Positions 5,991-14,063 of a stretch of DNA of 29,347 nt are shown here, one piece after another (the stretch's first letter is position 1; each line of letters opens with the position of its first letter). Below the pieces are notes generated by a model. It ran no database searches. It saw nothing but the letters and a program-made list of their open reading frames with translations, and was not told where the DNA came from. Origin of the DNA: G713 sp034717835. Lineage in GTDB: Bacteria > Chloroflexota > Anaerolineae > B4-G1 > SLSP01. The position numbers and the translations under genes are program-made. Location: contig JAYELZ010000265.1 of the NCBI GenBank assembly GCA_034717835.1, positions 1-29,347 of the forward strand, in the 5' to 3' direction.

Positions 5991-8273
5991 CTATTCTCTA
6001 GAGCGTGGCCGTGGGACAATGGGCAATCGTCGCACCCGCTCACCGGTAGCCTGGAAGAGGGCGTTGGCGATGGCCGGCGCGGCCCCGACCATCACGGGTT
6101 CAGCCAAGTTTTTAGCCCCGTAAGGCCCGCCCTCGCGTAACCGGGTTTCAATGAAAGTGCCTTCAATCTCCGGCACGTCAGTGGCGCGCGGCACACGGTA
6201 GGTGCGCAAGTCCGTGCGCTGCGGGACGCCATCTTCAAAGAGGTACCCTTCCATTAAGGCGTAACCCAGGCCCTGCGCGATGCCGCCATAGAGCTGCCCC
6301 CGCGCGCCTTGCGGATAGAGAATGGTGCCGCCATCGTGGGCGGCCCAAATACCGGTCACTTTCGTGCGGCCGGTGCGCCGGTTGAATTCTACCTCGGCCA
6401 CCTGCGCGCCAAAGACGTAGGCAAAGTAGGGTGTGCCGGTGCCCGTCTCGAGATCCCACTCGACGGCCGGAATTTCCCAGCGTCCCTCCGCCGCCAATTG
6501 CAGGCCCAGCGCGCGGGCATGATCCACGACCTCCTCGAAAGAGTGTGGCTCCTCTTGTGGCCCGACGTATTGTTCGCCAATGTGAACCAGCTGCGCCGGA
6601 TCACAAGCGCAGAGATCGGCGGCGGCTAGCCGCAGTTGTTGCGCCAACTTCGCGGCGGTGACATGCACCGCGTTCCCCCCGACGATGGAGGCGCGTGAGG
6701 CCACGGTCGGCCCGGAATCAATGGCCGTGCGCGTGTCGGGGCGCAACATCCGAATGCGGGACATCTCCACGCCCAACTCCTCGGCGGCTAGCAGGGTGAA
6801 GACAGTGCGGCTTCCTTGTCCAAAATCGGTCAAGCCGGAGGTGAGCGTGATGCTATAATCCCGCTCGATCTTGAGCGTGCTCACCGCGAAATCCGTCCCT
6901 TCCCCGCCCAACCCGCAACCGTGGAAGTAGCAGGCGACGCCGATACCGCGCCGGCGGGGGGCGTCCGCCGGCTGGGAGGCGTAGCGGGTGCGCTGGTGCT
7001 CCCACTCCGATTTCTTGCGCACCCACTCCAGACAAGCGGCCAGCCCGACCTCATGCGCCACCAGATTGCCCGTCATGGTGCGATCTCCTTGCCGCAAGCA
7101 GTTCTGTAAGCGGAATTCCAACGGGTCACGATGTAGACGCTCGGCCAGTTCATCGATCGCCAGCTCCACCGCCGCCGCAGCTTGCGTGTTGCCAAAGCCG
7201 CGAAAAGCGCCGGAGTAGCCATTGTTGGTGTAGAGCACTTGCGTATCAACGTGAACGGCTTGATAGCGGTACGCGCCGGCTGCGTGCATCGTGGCTCGCC
7301 AGGCAGCCATCGGCGTCATTGAAGCGTAGGCGCCGCTATCCACCAGCATTTTGACCTGGGCGGCTTGCAGATTGCCGTGCTCATCCGCCCCCAAGCGCAA
7401 GTGGACGCGCATGGCTTGACGCTTGTAAGAAGCTGCCAGGGATTCCGCGCGGGTGAAGATCAGACGCACCGGCCGGCCTGTCAAGAGCGCGAGTTTAGCA
7501 ACCTGCGCCGAGCTCTCGTACAGGACGTCATCTTTACCGCCAAAGGTGCCCCCAATATGCGGTTGGATGCTGCGCACCTGTTGCGGCGGCAATCCCAATA
7601 CCGCGGCGACGGTATCGCGATTGATGAAGGGGCTTTGATTGTTGGCGAAGAGCGTCACGCCGCCATCCGGCTCCGGGAGCGCCAGCGTGCCCTCGGTTTC
7701 CAGATAAGCGTGCTCCTGGTGGCGCAGATCGTAGCTCGTCTCTATCACCACCGGGGAGGAGGCCAGCAGCGGTGCCGGGTCGCCATGACGCAGGATGATC
7801 GTCTCGCCCAAGTTTCCGTCAGTTTCCACGGAGGCGGGGGGAATGCGCGGCGCGTCTGCATCCAGCGCAGCTTGCATATCTCCCACCACTGGGAGCGCGG
7901 CCAACTCCAAGTAGATGGCCTCCATGCCTGCTTGAGCGGCGGCCTCCGTCTCGGCTGCTACCACGGCGATCGCCTCGCCCTGATAACGCACCTTTTGGTA
8001 AGCCAGCACATAATTATCCTTGACCGGCCAGCCGAAATTCCCATGCTCCACAAAATCCGCCTGGGTAATCGCGGCGGCCACTCCCGGTACTGCGAGTGCT
8101 GGCGTAACATCTAGCGTCAAAATACGCGCGTGCGGTAAGGGGCTGCGCAGAACTTTGGCGTACAACAGGCCGGGGAACGTCATATCGCAGACGTATTTGG
8201 CCTCCCCGGTAACTCGCGCTCGCCCATCCACCGAGCGGACTTCCTCGTGGCCGACGTAACGTAAGTTACTCAT
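5991..8273 (-). CDS. Xanthine dehydrogenase-family molybdopterin-binding subunit
   Basis: This is the large subunit of a molybdenum hydroxylase, which hydroxylates a purine, aldehyde or N-heterocycle using water as the oxygen donor. In 760 residues it shows the a/b hammerhead start (about 14-130) and the Mo-cofactor motifs GGTFGGKDD (241-249), AFRGFG (356-361), FGQG (484-487) and GAKNLAEP (719-726), where E725 is in the place of the catalytic glutamate. The ATG preferred here has AGGAGGAG 4 bases upstream and overlaps the stop of the iron-sulfur gene by 8 bases; an ATG 14 codons earlier lacks this. The motif AFRGFG is the xanthine dehydrogenase/aldehyde oxidase form, not the CO dehydrogenase form with the CSFR loop. 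The substrate cannot be read from sequence. Confidence 0.93.
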   Translation of the reverse strand: MSNLRYVGHEEVRSVDGRARVTGEAKYVCDMTFPGLLYAKVLRSPLPHARILTLDVTPALAVPGVAAAITQADFVEHGNFGWPVKDNYVLAYQKVRYQGEAIAVVAAETEAAAQAGMEAIYLELAALPVVGDMQAALDADAPRIPPASVETDGNLGETIILRHGDPAPLLASSPVVIETSYDLRHQEHAYLETEGTLALPEPDGGVTLFANNQSPFINRDTVAAVLGLPPQQVRSIQPHIGGTFGGKDDVLYESSAQVAKLALLTGRPVRLIFTRAESLAASYKRQAMRVHLRLGADEHGNLQAAQVKMLVDSGAYASMTPMAAWRATMHAAGAYRYQAVHVDTQVLYTNNGYSGAFRGFGNTQAAAAVELAIDELAERLHRDPLEFRLQNCLRQGDRTMTGNLVAHEVGLAACLEWVRKKSEWEHQRTRYASQPADAPRRRGIGVACYFHGCGLGGEGTDFAVSTLKIERDYSITLTSGLTDFGQGSRTVFTLLAAEELGVEMSRIRMLRPDTRTAIDSGPTVASRASIVGGNAVHVTAAKLAQQLRLAAADLCACDPAQLVHIGEQYVGPQEEPHSFEEVVDHARALGLQLAAEGRWEIPAVEWDLETGTGTPYFAYVFGAQVAEVEFNRRTGRTKVTGIWAAHDGGTILYPQGARGQLYGGIAQGLGYALMEGYLFEDGVPQRTDLRTYRVPRATDVPEIEGTFIETRLREGGPYGAKNLAEPVMVGAAPAIANALFQATGERVRRLPIVPRPRSRE

Positions 8274-8754
8274 TTTCTCCTCCTGGCGCCTGACGTCGCG
8301 CGGCGGCGGCTTCAATGGCGTCTACGATCTGTTGGTAGCCGGTGCAGCGGCAGATGTTCCCGGCGATGCCCCGCCGGATCTCGGCGCGGGTGGGGTGCGG
8401 ATTGCGCCGCAACAATGCCTCGGCGGCGATCACCATGCCGGGGGTGCAGAAGCCGCACTGGACGGCGCCATATTCTAAGAAGGCTGTTTGCAGGTCCGAA
8501 AGGCCGCCATCTGGCCCGTGTAGGCCCTCTATGGTCGTGACCTCGTGTCCGGCCACCTGGGACGGCGATGTGCGGCAAGATTTGACAAGCCGGCCATCCA
8601 CCAGCACGGAGCAGGCTCCGCAGACGCCGGTATCACAACCGCGTTTGGTACCGGTCAAACCCAGTCGGTCGCGGAGTAGTTGGAGTAGCGTAGTCTTTTC
8701 ATCCACCTCCGTGAGAGTTAGAGGTTGGCCGTTAAGTACAAAGTTAAGTTCCAT
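8266..8754 (-). CDS. Molybdenum hydroxylase [2Fe-2S] subunit
   Basis: This small subunit carries electrons from the Mo centre. Its 162 residues hold both expected clusters: a plant-type ferredoxin set C40, C45, C48 and C60 (GCDTGVCGAC) and the four-helix set C100, C103, C135 and C137 (CGFCTPGM, CRCTGY). Length and order match CoxS/XdhC-type subunits. aaggag lies 7 bases before the ATG on the minus strand. It is the first gene of a two-gene unit; translational coupling to the large subunit is shown by the 8-base overlap. No FAD-binding (CoxM-type) gene is adjacent on either side, which leaves the next electron carrier open. Confidence 0.95.
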   Translation of the reverse strand: MELNFVLNGQPLTLTEVDEKTTLLQLLRDRLGLTGTKRGCDTGVCGACSVLVDGRLVKSCRTSPSQVAGHEVTTIEGLHGPDGGLSDLQTAFLEYGAVQCGFCTPGMVIAAEALLRRNPHPTRAEIRRGIAGNICRCTGYQQIVDAIEAAAARRQAPGGENE

Positions 8755-8931
8755 GGACTTCTCCTTTGAGAATAAGTCTAGAGTCTAAAGTCCGCTTCAA
8801 GATAAGGATGTTCGCGTTAGTGAAGCATTTTCGTTGTTAGTCATACACTGCTCTTTGAAATAGAAGCGCTAGAGTTAGCCTGCCGAGGTATAGGAACCTC
8901 TGTTACTATCCTACTTCAGCTCTCAACATTT

Positions 8932-9657
8932 TCAACCCGGCAGGGAGACGCCGAAGAAAGCTTTAGCGATGAATTGCCATCCCGGTACCTGGCGCTTGAA
9001 GAGCTCCGCGACCACGAGCCGTTTATCGTAAGGCACCGCGCGTTTTTCCAGCTGGTAAGTACCATCTCTGGTCACGGTCAGCACGGCGAAGCGGGCCACC
9101 GGCTCCACCGCGCAACCCAGAGAACCAGGGTTGAAGTAGCGCGCGCGTCCGGTGAGATCGGAGGGTGGGTGATGGTGCCCATAGCAGATAATGTCCGCGT
9201 CTACTCCCGCGAAAAGTTCATCCAGGGCGGTAGCGGTGGGCTGAAAAACAACCGGCTGGAAAGAATCGCCCGTTGGCGTGAGGGCATAGTGTAGAAAAGA
9301 GAGGCGGAGTCCCTGTACTGTGTACTTTACCTGAAACGGCCATTGAGCAATAAAGGGTCGTAGTTCGGCCCGCAGTTGCGCGGTGATCCAACTGCGGTGA
9401 TTGAATTTTAGCTTCTCCATCCCTGGGGGACGTTGAGGCGGCAGTCCCTGCACAAAACGGCTCTCGTGATTCCCCCGTATTAGTTGTAAGCGCGGTTGTT
9501 GCAAGAGTAGATCTATACTTTCCGCTGGATAAGGCCCAATGCCAATCGCGTCCCCGGTGTGAATGAGGAGATCGTACCCCTCCTGACGTATCACTTCCAG
9601 CGCGGCGGTCAATGCCGGCAGGTTCCCATGTATATCTGTTAATAGTACAATTTTCAT
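8932..9657 (-). CDS. Metallophosphoesterase (YfcE/MJ0936-like)
   Basis: This is a cytoplasmic calcineurin-like phosphodiesterase or phosphatase with a dinuclear metal centre. All metal-binding motifs are present: D8 and H10 (DIHGN), D36 (GDAIG), GNHE (62-65), H123 (FLHY) and GHHHP (160-164). At 241 residues it belongs to the small single-domain group whose physiological substrate is usually unknown. GGAG lies 8 bases before the ATG on the minus strand. It stands alone, 177 bases upstream of the iron-sulfur subunit gene and in the same direction, so it could share a transcript with it, but the gap and the separate ribosome-binding sites do not require it. Confidence 0.88.
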   Translation of the reverse strand: MKIVLLTDIHGNLPALTAALEVIRQEGYDLLIHTGDAIGIGPYPAESIDLLLQQPRLQLIRGNHESRFVQGLPPQRPPGMEKLKFNHRSWITAQLRAELRPFIAQWPFQVKYTVQGLRLSFLHYALTPTGDSFQPVVFQPTATALDELFAGVDADIICYGHHHPPSDLTGRARYFNPGSLGCAVEPVARFAVLTVTRDGTYQLEKRAVPYDKRLVVAELFKRQVPGWQFIAKAFFGVSLPG

Positions 9658-9692
9658 TTAGTTGACTCCATTATAAAAAAACTGCACCTGAA

Positions 9693-9749
9693 GGCAGAGT
9701 AGCTCTGCCGCTAAGGCGTAAAACCTCATTATTCTTTGTGCCTTAGCGG
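9693..9749. repeat. Inverted repeat upstream of scpA (copy 3)
   Basis: There are two nested signals: a short hairpin ggcagag-tag-ctctgcc (9693-9709), and a larger stem ccgctaaggc (9708-9717) with gccttagcgg (9740-9749). They occupy the gap between the metallophosphoesterase and scpA and resemble the other CACCGC-type elements (the right side reads gccttagcggtgaa). Confidence 0.6.
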
Positions 9750-9819
9750 TGAAATACTTGGTTTTTGTAGTAGCCGCAAGTTGCGTTTCCTCCCGTTTCG
9801 ATTATGCTCTTCTATTGAG

Positions 9820-10596
9820 ATGCTTCCTAATGAGAGTTATCAAGTCCAAACCTCGTTTTTTGAAGGGCCTTTAGAGCTCCTGTTGCATTTAATCGAGCAA
9901 GAGGAACTAGATGTCACTCGTCTAGCGCTGGCTCAAGTAACTACACAATTTTTAGATTATGTGGAGGCCCAGCGCAACGATCCCCAGATAGAAATAATAG
10001 CAGAGTTCTTGGTGGTAGCCGCAAAACTATTGTGGCTTAAATCTAAAACTTTGCTACCGCAACGTTCTCTGGTCACTGCCGGCTCTCAGCAGGACGATGA
10101 TGAAGTAGATGAATTGGTGCTGCAATTGCGCACTTACCGCCGCTACAAAGAAGCCGCGCAACAGTTGCGTGAGCGCGAACACGCCGGGGTGCAGGCACAT
10201 GTCCGGGTCGCCCCGCTGCCGCGTCCCCGCGTGGTCACGGTAGATCTGGCGGGGCTGACTGTGCAGCGTTTGCAGACATTGGCACAAAACCTCATCTATC
10301 CCAGCGATAGGCCGCATCCCGAAGACGCAATTCAACGGCCCCGCATCTCCATTGAGAAGCAAATAAAACTAATCCAGCAGCGGCTCCGCCATTGGAAGCG
10401 TCTGGGCTTTCGTACCTTGCTGGGTCAGCGCCCCACCCGTTTGGAAGTCGTGGCCACCTTGCAGGCCATCTTGGAACTGATCAAGCAGCAGGTGGTGCGA
10501 GCTTCCCAGAGCAATCGCTTTGGCGACATCCTTATCGAGCCGGTGGCTGTTCCTGTTGAACAGTCGGCCGCAGCTGCCGCTGCACCAGAAGCATAG
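9820..10596 (+). CDS. scpA: Segregation and condensation protein A (ScpA)
   Basis: ScpA is the kleisin that bridges the heads of the SMC dimer and, with ScpB, forms the bacterial condensin that organises and segregates the chromosome. The 258 residues contain the diagnostic N-terminus YQVQTSFFEGPLELLLHLIE (7-26), then EIIAEFLVVAAKLLWLKSK (about 55-75) and a C-terminal winged helix (RLEVVATLQAILELIKQQ). The ATG is placed at the start of the conserved domain; a frame extending 28 codons upstream encodes no family sequence. No clear Shine-Dalgarno precedes it. No scpB lies next to it, which is unusual because the two are commonly adjacent. The last 65 bases overlap the opposite-strand VanZ-like gene. 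Confidence 0.93.
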   Translation: MLPNESYQVQTSFFEGPLELLLHLIEQEELDVTRLALAQVTTQFLDYVEAQRNDPQIEIIAEFLVVAAKLLWLKSKTLLPQRSLVTAGSQQDDDEVDELVLQLRTYRRYKEAAQQLREREHAGVQAHVRVAPLPRPRVVTVDLAGLTVQRLQTLAQNLIYPSDRPHPEDAIQRPRISIEKQIKLIQQRLRHWKRLGFRTLLGQRPTRLEVVATLQAILELIKQQVVRASQSNRFGDILIEPVAVPVEQSAAAAAAPEA

Positions 10597-10927
10597 CCAG
10601 TGCTGCTCCGGCGGCATCAATCAGCACATCTGTGACGGTAAAATGCCGTTCTGGGGTGAAGCCTTGATGGATCTCATCGGCGAGTGCGTAGATGGTCGCC
10701 AACAGCCAGGCCCACCTCGTACTCTGCGCGGCTAACCGTGGCTCTGCTCGTAAGACCCGCCAATCAAGGTATGCCAAAATTCCATAGACCAGCGCATGCC
10801 CAGATTTGCGGATTACCTGGATGGTCAAGATCTCCTCCGGTCCCGGTAATTTGGGAAGCGAAGAAAGATAGAATAAGAACGCCATCCACACTAACGCCGC
10901 CAAGCCATCTAATTTGTGCCTATTCAT
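10532..10927 (-). CDS. VanZ-like membrane protein
   Basis: The 131-residue protein has four predicted membrane helices and the VanZ-family pattern: FYLSSLP near the N-terminus, RKSGHALVYGILAY (40-53), then ADEIHQGFTPERHFTVTDVLIDAAGA (about 82-107). The family is widespread. VanZ itself gives low-level teicoplanin resistance, but most homologues have no assigned function, so resistance should not be inferred. Its C-terminal tail (PTVQQEQPPAR) is encoded antisense to the ScpA tail, a 65-base convergent overlap. The start has only a weak purine stretch, ggaaagg, upstream. Confidence 0.85.
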   Translation of the reverse strand: MNRHKLDGLAALVWMAFLFYLSSLPKLPGPEEILTIQVIRKSGHALVYGILAYLDWRVLRAEPRLAAQSTRWAWLLATIYALADEIHQGFTPERHFTVTDVLIDAAGAALAMLLVQRQLRPTVQQEQPPAR

Positions 10928-11250
10928 GCTTGCGCCTTTCCAGATAAGTCTAAAAGATATAGTATAACAGTAAGTGGAGGGGAGACCAAATTGGTCTGGT
11001 TTAGCGTTTTAGCGGGCCGACGATCTAGTGACTGTGCGCTGGTAATATACCAACCCTAGTTATACTTTTTGCAGTTTTATGCTAAAGTGATAGCAAAGTC
11101 TTGAGGTTCTCTTGGGATGAGCAGGGGCTGGGGAAATCCTCCACCAAATGCTCTGGTTGCTGAGAGTTTTAACTCCTTGCCAAGCCCTAGTAGAACTTCC
11201 CGGTAATCTTCTGGCTGGTATTCGGTAAACTTAGTCAAAGGTAGGGCAAT
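10928..11250. other. Divergent intergenic region, VanZ-like / SPFH operon
   Basis: No gene is visible in these 323 bases. On the minus strand there is a candidate promoter with a palindrome over its -35. The stretch from about 11115 to 11220 has several short complementary segments (agggg-ctgg near 11120 and ccaagccct near 11195) and could form a structured leader of the SPFH operon, but it matches no RNA family I know. Confidence 0.5.
10961..10997 (-). promoter_or_regulatory. Candidate VanZ-gene promoter with palindromic operator
   Basis: On the minus strand TATACT (10961-10966) is preceded by TGT, giving an extended -10, and TTGGTC (10984-10989) lies 17 bases upstream. The -35 half is part of a perfect palindrome agacca-aat-tggtct (10983-10997), a plausible repressor site. 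Confidence 0.4.
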
Positions 11251-12744
11251 ATGATTTTTATATTACTAACAACTATCATTGTGTATCCATTAGTCTCCTA
11301 TTTTCTACAGCGCTACTTGCGGCAACATCCTCCTAATGCCTCCAGCGAGTTTGTTTATGTTGCTGAACGTTTTGGACAAGCCGCTGCGCGGCTCACTCTT
11401 CCTCTTTGGCTACTGCTCCTGACCTATCTAGTATGGGCTTCTGGTACCGCGATGCCAACCAGCTGGGTCTTCTTATTCCTCTTGCTAGTCCCGCTCCTCG
11501 CAGTTAGTAGCTGGCTCTGGTGGTTGGAAATTCGGCCTTCTATTGTTGTGACTATGACTCTGGTCGTGCTCTTGTTGCTCCTGTTGTTAAGCGGACTCGC
11601 CTCCGGGCTATGGAGCACTATAGACCTGACGGTCCTACCCCTCAGCTTCTTTGTCTTGGCGCCGACAATTTTTATGCTCTACTTACTCTCTCGCTGGGCG
11701 GTGGAGTTTATTCCTTTGGATGCTACGGAACAGACCGACCATCGTACTGAAGCTGTCCAACTTGTCGCCAGTCTTTTCACTACTTTCCCCAAAGCTTCCG
11801 CCCTCGTTGAACGCGGAGAGACCAAAACGAGCATCAAAGGGAATCCATTTTTGGGTACCGGGCCGGGATTGTTGATCACCGAGCCAGAAAATGCCGTGGC
11901 GTTACGTGATGGCTCTAGCGTAAAGCGCTTTGTCGGACCGGGAACCGTCTTCATTGGACTGGCTGACGTGCCCTTCGCGACGCTTGATCTGCGCTCGCAA
12001 TTCCGCGTGACCAGAATCGAGACCCCCACGAAAGATGGTATTCCAGTACGCTTGCCTTGTTCCTCCATTTTCCAGGTAGATCCGGGGCCGGGAACCTTGC
12101 AATTGAATCACCCCTGGCCCTATAGCAGCAAGGCCGCCTATTTAACTCTTCTGGCGGGAGCGGAGGTCAACCCCGCTAACAATGAAGATAAATATCAGGC
12201 CACACCGTGGAAGGAGTTGCCCTTGCGCACCGCTACTTACAAATTGCGCCAGGTGGTAGCCCAATATACGTTGGATGAGCTCTTTGCTACGATCAAACAA
12301 GCTCCAGATAAATTGCCCCGCCATGTTGTCACCGGAGAGATGCGCCCCTACGTGGATCAAGAGATGAGCCAGAGAGGTATCCGGGTAACTGGCGGCAGTG
12401 TTGGCGCTAAAGTTGCCCCCGTTGATCAGCGGGTAGTTGACCAACGCATCGACAATTGGAAGGCGCATTGGAGCCATATTCTCACCCTCAATCAGGGTAG
12501 GATTGATGCCGAATATCTCACACAACTGCGGCGCGTGCGTAGTAAGGTGCTCGGTAGAATGTTATCTCAAATGCTGCAACAATCACAGCTCTTGACAAAT
12601 GATGAGCAGACCGCCCACTCCTTGGTGGCCATATATCTGTTAAAATCCCTGGAAGATATCGCCCGCAGCCCCGGTCTTGAACAGCTGTTGCCGGAAGCCA
12701 CCTACTATGCTCGTAAAACACGTCAGGCAATGGGGGAGGACTAA
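11251..12744 (+). CDS. Membrane-anchored SPFH/band-7-like protein A
   Basis: The 497-residue protein has about five membrane helices in the first 150 residues (roughly 2-22, 50-68, 71-91, 97-120 and 125-150), followed by a cytoplasmic band-7-like region. That region carries GTGPGLLITEPENAVALRDG (202-221), VGPGTVF, a DLRSQ strand (246-250), PTKDGIPV and a helical C-terminus. SPFH proteins oligomerise at membranes, organise microdomains and often partner with proteases or NfeD-type proteins. The next gene encodes a clear paralogue with matching motifs, so the two probably co-assemble. No ordinary flotillin coiled-coil tail is obvious. The start is an ATG with only weak upstream purines (aggtaggg, about 6 bases away). 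I know no named system with this arrangement. Confidence 0.75.
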   Translation: MIFILLTTIIVYPLVSYFLQRYLRQHPPNASSEFVYVAERFGQAAARLTLPLWLLLLTYLVWASGTAMPTSWVFLFLLLVPLLAVSSWLWWLEIRPSIVVTMTLVVLLLLLLLSGLASGLWSTIDLTVLPLSFFVLAPTIFMLYLLSRWAVEFIPLDATEQTDHRTEAVQLVASLFTTFPKASALVERGETKTSIKGNPFLGTGPGLLITEPENAVALRDGSSVKRFVGPGTVFIGLADVPFATLDLRSQFRVTRIETPTKDGIPVRLPCSSIFQVDPGPGTLQLNHPWPYSSKAAYLTLLAGAEVNPANNEDKYQATPWKELPLRTATYKLRQVVAQYTLDELFATIKQAPDKLPRHVVTGEMRPYVDQEMSQRGIRVTGGSVGAKVAPVDQRVVDQRIDNWKAHWSHILTLNQGRIDAEYLTQLRRVRSKVLGRMLSQMLQQSQLLTNDEQTAHSLVAIYLLKSLEDIARSPGLEQLLPEATYYARKTRQAMGED

Positions 12745-12746
12745 TT

Positions 12747-14051
12747 ATGGCTAGTATCAAAAATCATCTGATGACGATCACCAAACAGAGCACTGATAGA
12801 GGTCAAAATCTTTTTCTCGCACTCGGTGTGGGGACGGTAGCAACGTTTATCTTCGCGCTCTTGTTAATCGTAGCTTATCCGGCACTCCAAAGGCAGTTAG
12901 AATCACCATTAGTACTGCTGTTTGGCATCTTAGGGTACCTGCTGCTCTTTATCATGGCAATGATGGTGGCCTTCTTTGCAGCTATGGGTATTTTCATCCA
13001 ATTCGTGCAGCGCATGTATAATTTAACTCCTAAAGAGGCCACTACTTTCGCCCAACGCATGATCTATGGTCTACCAGAGGAACCACCGTTTTCTCCCGTG
13101 ATTGCAGTGCGGCAGGGACATATCATGGACAACGCGCCCAACGTACTGCGCAAGGTTGGCGGCCCCGGTTTCTTGAGCGTCGGGCATGATAACGCGGTGG
13201 TGCTCTCGCGCGGCGGAATTTTGGTCAAGGTGCTAGGGCCAGGTTGGTATCGTCTGGAGGCTTTTGAAAAAGTCTGGCGGGTAGTGGATTTGCGCACGCA
13301 GCGACGTGAAGTCACGGTGGAAACCAACACCCGCGATGGCATCCCCATTACGTGTCAAGCAGAGATCCGCTTTCATGTAGATAATGGCGAGGACACGGCT
13401 CACGCCTGGCCCTTTACTGACGTAAGCCAGCAGTCCGTCTTCAAGCTGGCTACGGGAATAGTCGCGCTGGCCCCCGGGGGACTGGAAGAAGAACGCACTT
13501 GGATGAAACGCATCGGTGGTGGCAAGTTGGATGGGCAGATTCGTAACTGGCTAGAGCAGTATCGTATGGACGAGCTCCTTTCGCCAGAGCGCCAGCTACC
13601 GGTCATCGCAGAATTGCAGGCGGCGGTTACGGAGGCGACGCTCAAGGCGGGGCAGGAGTTAGGTCTCAAAGTGGAACAGGTCATCATTAAGAGTTTATTG
13701 CCTTCTGAAAAGATAATTACCGAACAGTGGTTCGAGATGTGGCGTTCCAAATGGGACTATCAAGCACATAAAGAAAAGGCGATTGCCAAAGCTGAGGGAA
13801 CAGAGATCGTCAAACTAGCCCGGCTACAAGCTCAAACGGACCTAGTGTCTAATCTCATCCATCAGCTAAAAGACGTTGACCTAGAAGACCGAAAGATCTC
13901 TCCCGAGCTAGTGCATCTGCGGTTCTTGGACGTGGTGCGGTCCCTGGCCGAGAGTGATCCCCTGGTACGTAGCACCATGTTCAAGGAAGCTAAAGGGTTA
14001 GGCAATATCATCGAATCGCTGCAATCATTACCCAACCCCGACACCGAGTAA
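12747..14051 (+). CDS. Membrane-anchored SPFH/band-7-like protein B
   Basis: The 434-residue protein has two membrane segments (about 22-45 and 55-88) and then the same domain as its neighbour: GGPGFLSVGHDNAVVLSRGG (138-157), LGPGWYRLE (163-171), DLRTQRREVTVETNTRDGIP (181-200), AEIRFHVD (205-212) and AWPF (220-223). A helical stretch with WFEMWRSKWDYQAHKEKA and a charged coil follows, typical of the segment after an SPFH domain. GGAGG lies 8 bases before the ATG, and only 2 bases separate it from the previous stop. Compared with protein A it has fewer membrane helices but a more canonical SPFH core. The two may form a hetero-oligomer; that is inference from pairing and paralogy. Confidence 0.78.
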   Translation: MASIKNHLMTITKQSTDRGQNLFLALGVGTVATFIFALLLIVAYPALQRQLESPLVLLFGILGYLLLFIMAMMVAFFAAMGIFIQFVQRMYNLTPKEATTFAQRMIYGLPEEPPFSPVIAVRQGHIMDNAPNVLRKVGGPGFLSVGHDNAVVLSRGGILVKVLGPGWYRLEAFEKVWRVVDLRTQRREVTVETNTRDGIPITCQAEIRFHVDNGEDTAHAWPFTDVSQQSVFKLATGIVALAPGGLEEERTWMKRIGGGKLDGQIRNWLEQYRMDELLSPERQLPVIAELQAAVTEATLKAGQELGLKVEQVIIKSLLPSEKIITEQWFEMWRSKWDYQAHKEKAIAKAEGTEIVKLARLQAQTDLVSNLIHQLKDVDLEDRKISPELVHLRFLDVVRSLAESDPLVRSTMFKEAKGLGNIIESLQSLPNPDTE

Positions 14052-14063
14052 AGTCAGAGTGAG

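Noticed and set aside
5857..6123. A small plus-strand frame before the xdh genes
   Set aside because: No ribosome-binding site; it covers an inverted repeat and the antisense of the large-subunit C-terminus.
7365..8114. A 249-codon plus-strand frame inside the molybdenum-cofactor subunit gene
   Set aside because: It is antisense to a gene with all catalytic motifs, lacks a ribosome-binding site, and its translation matches no family; long antisense frames are expected in GC-rich coding DNA.
10928..11250. A tRNA or known riboswitch in the long leader
   Set aside because: No cloverleaf with a TTCGA-type loop and no recognisable riboswitch core could be found by eye.
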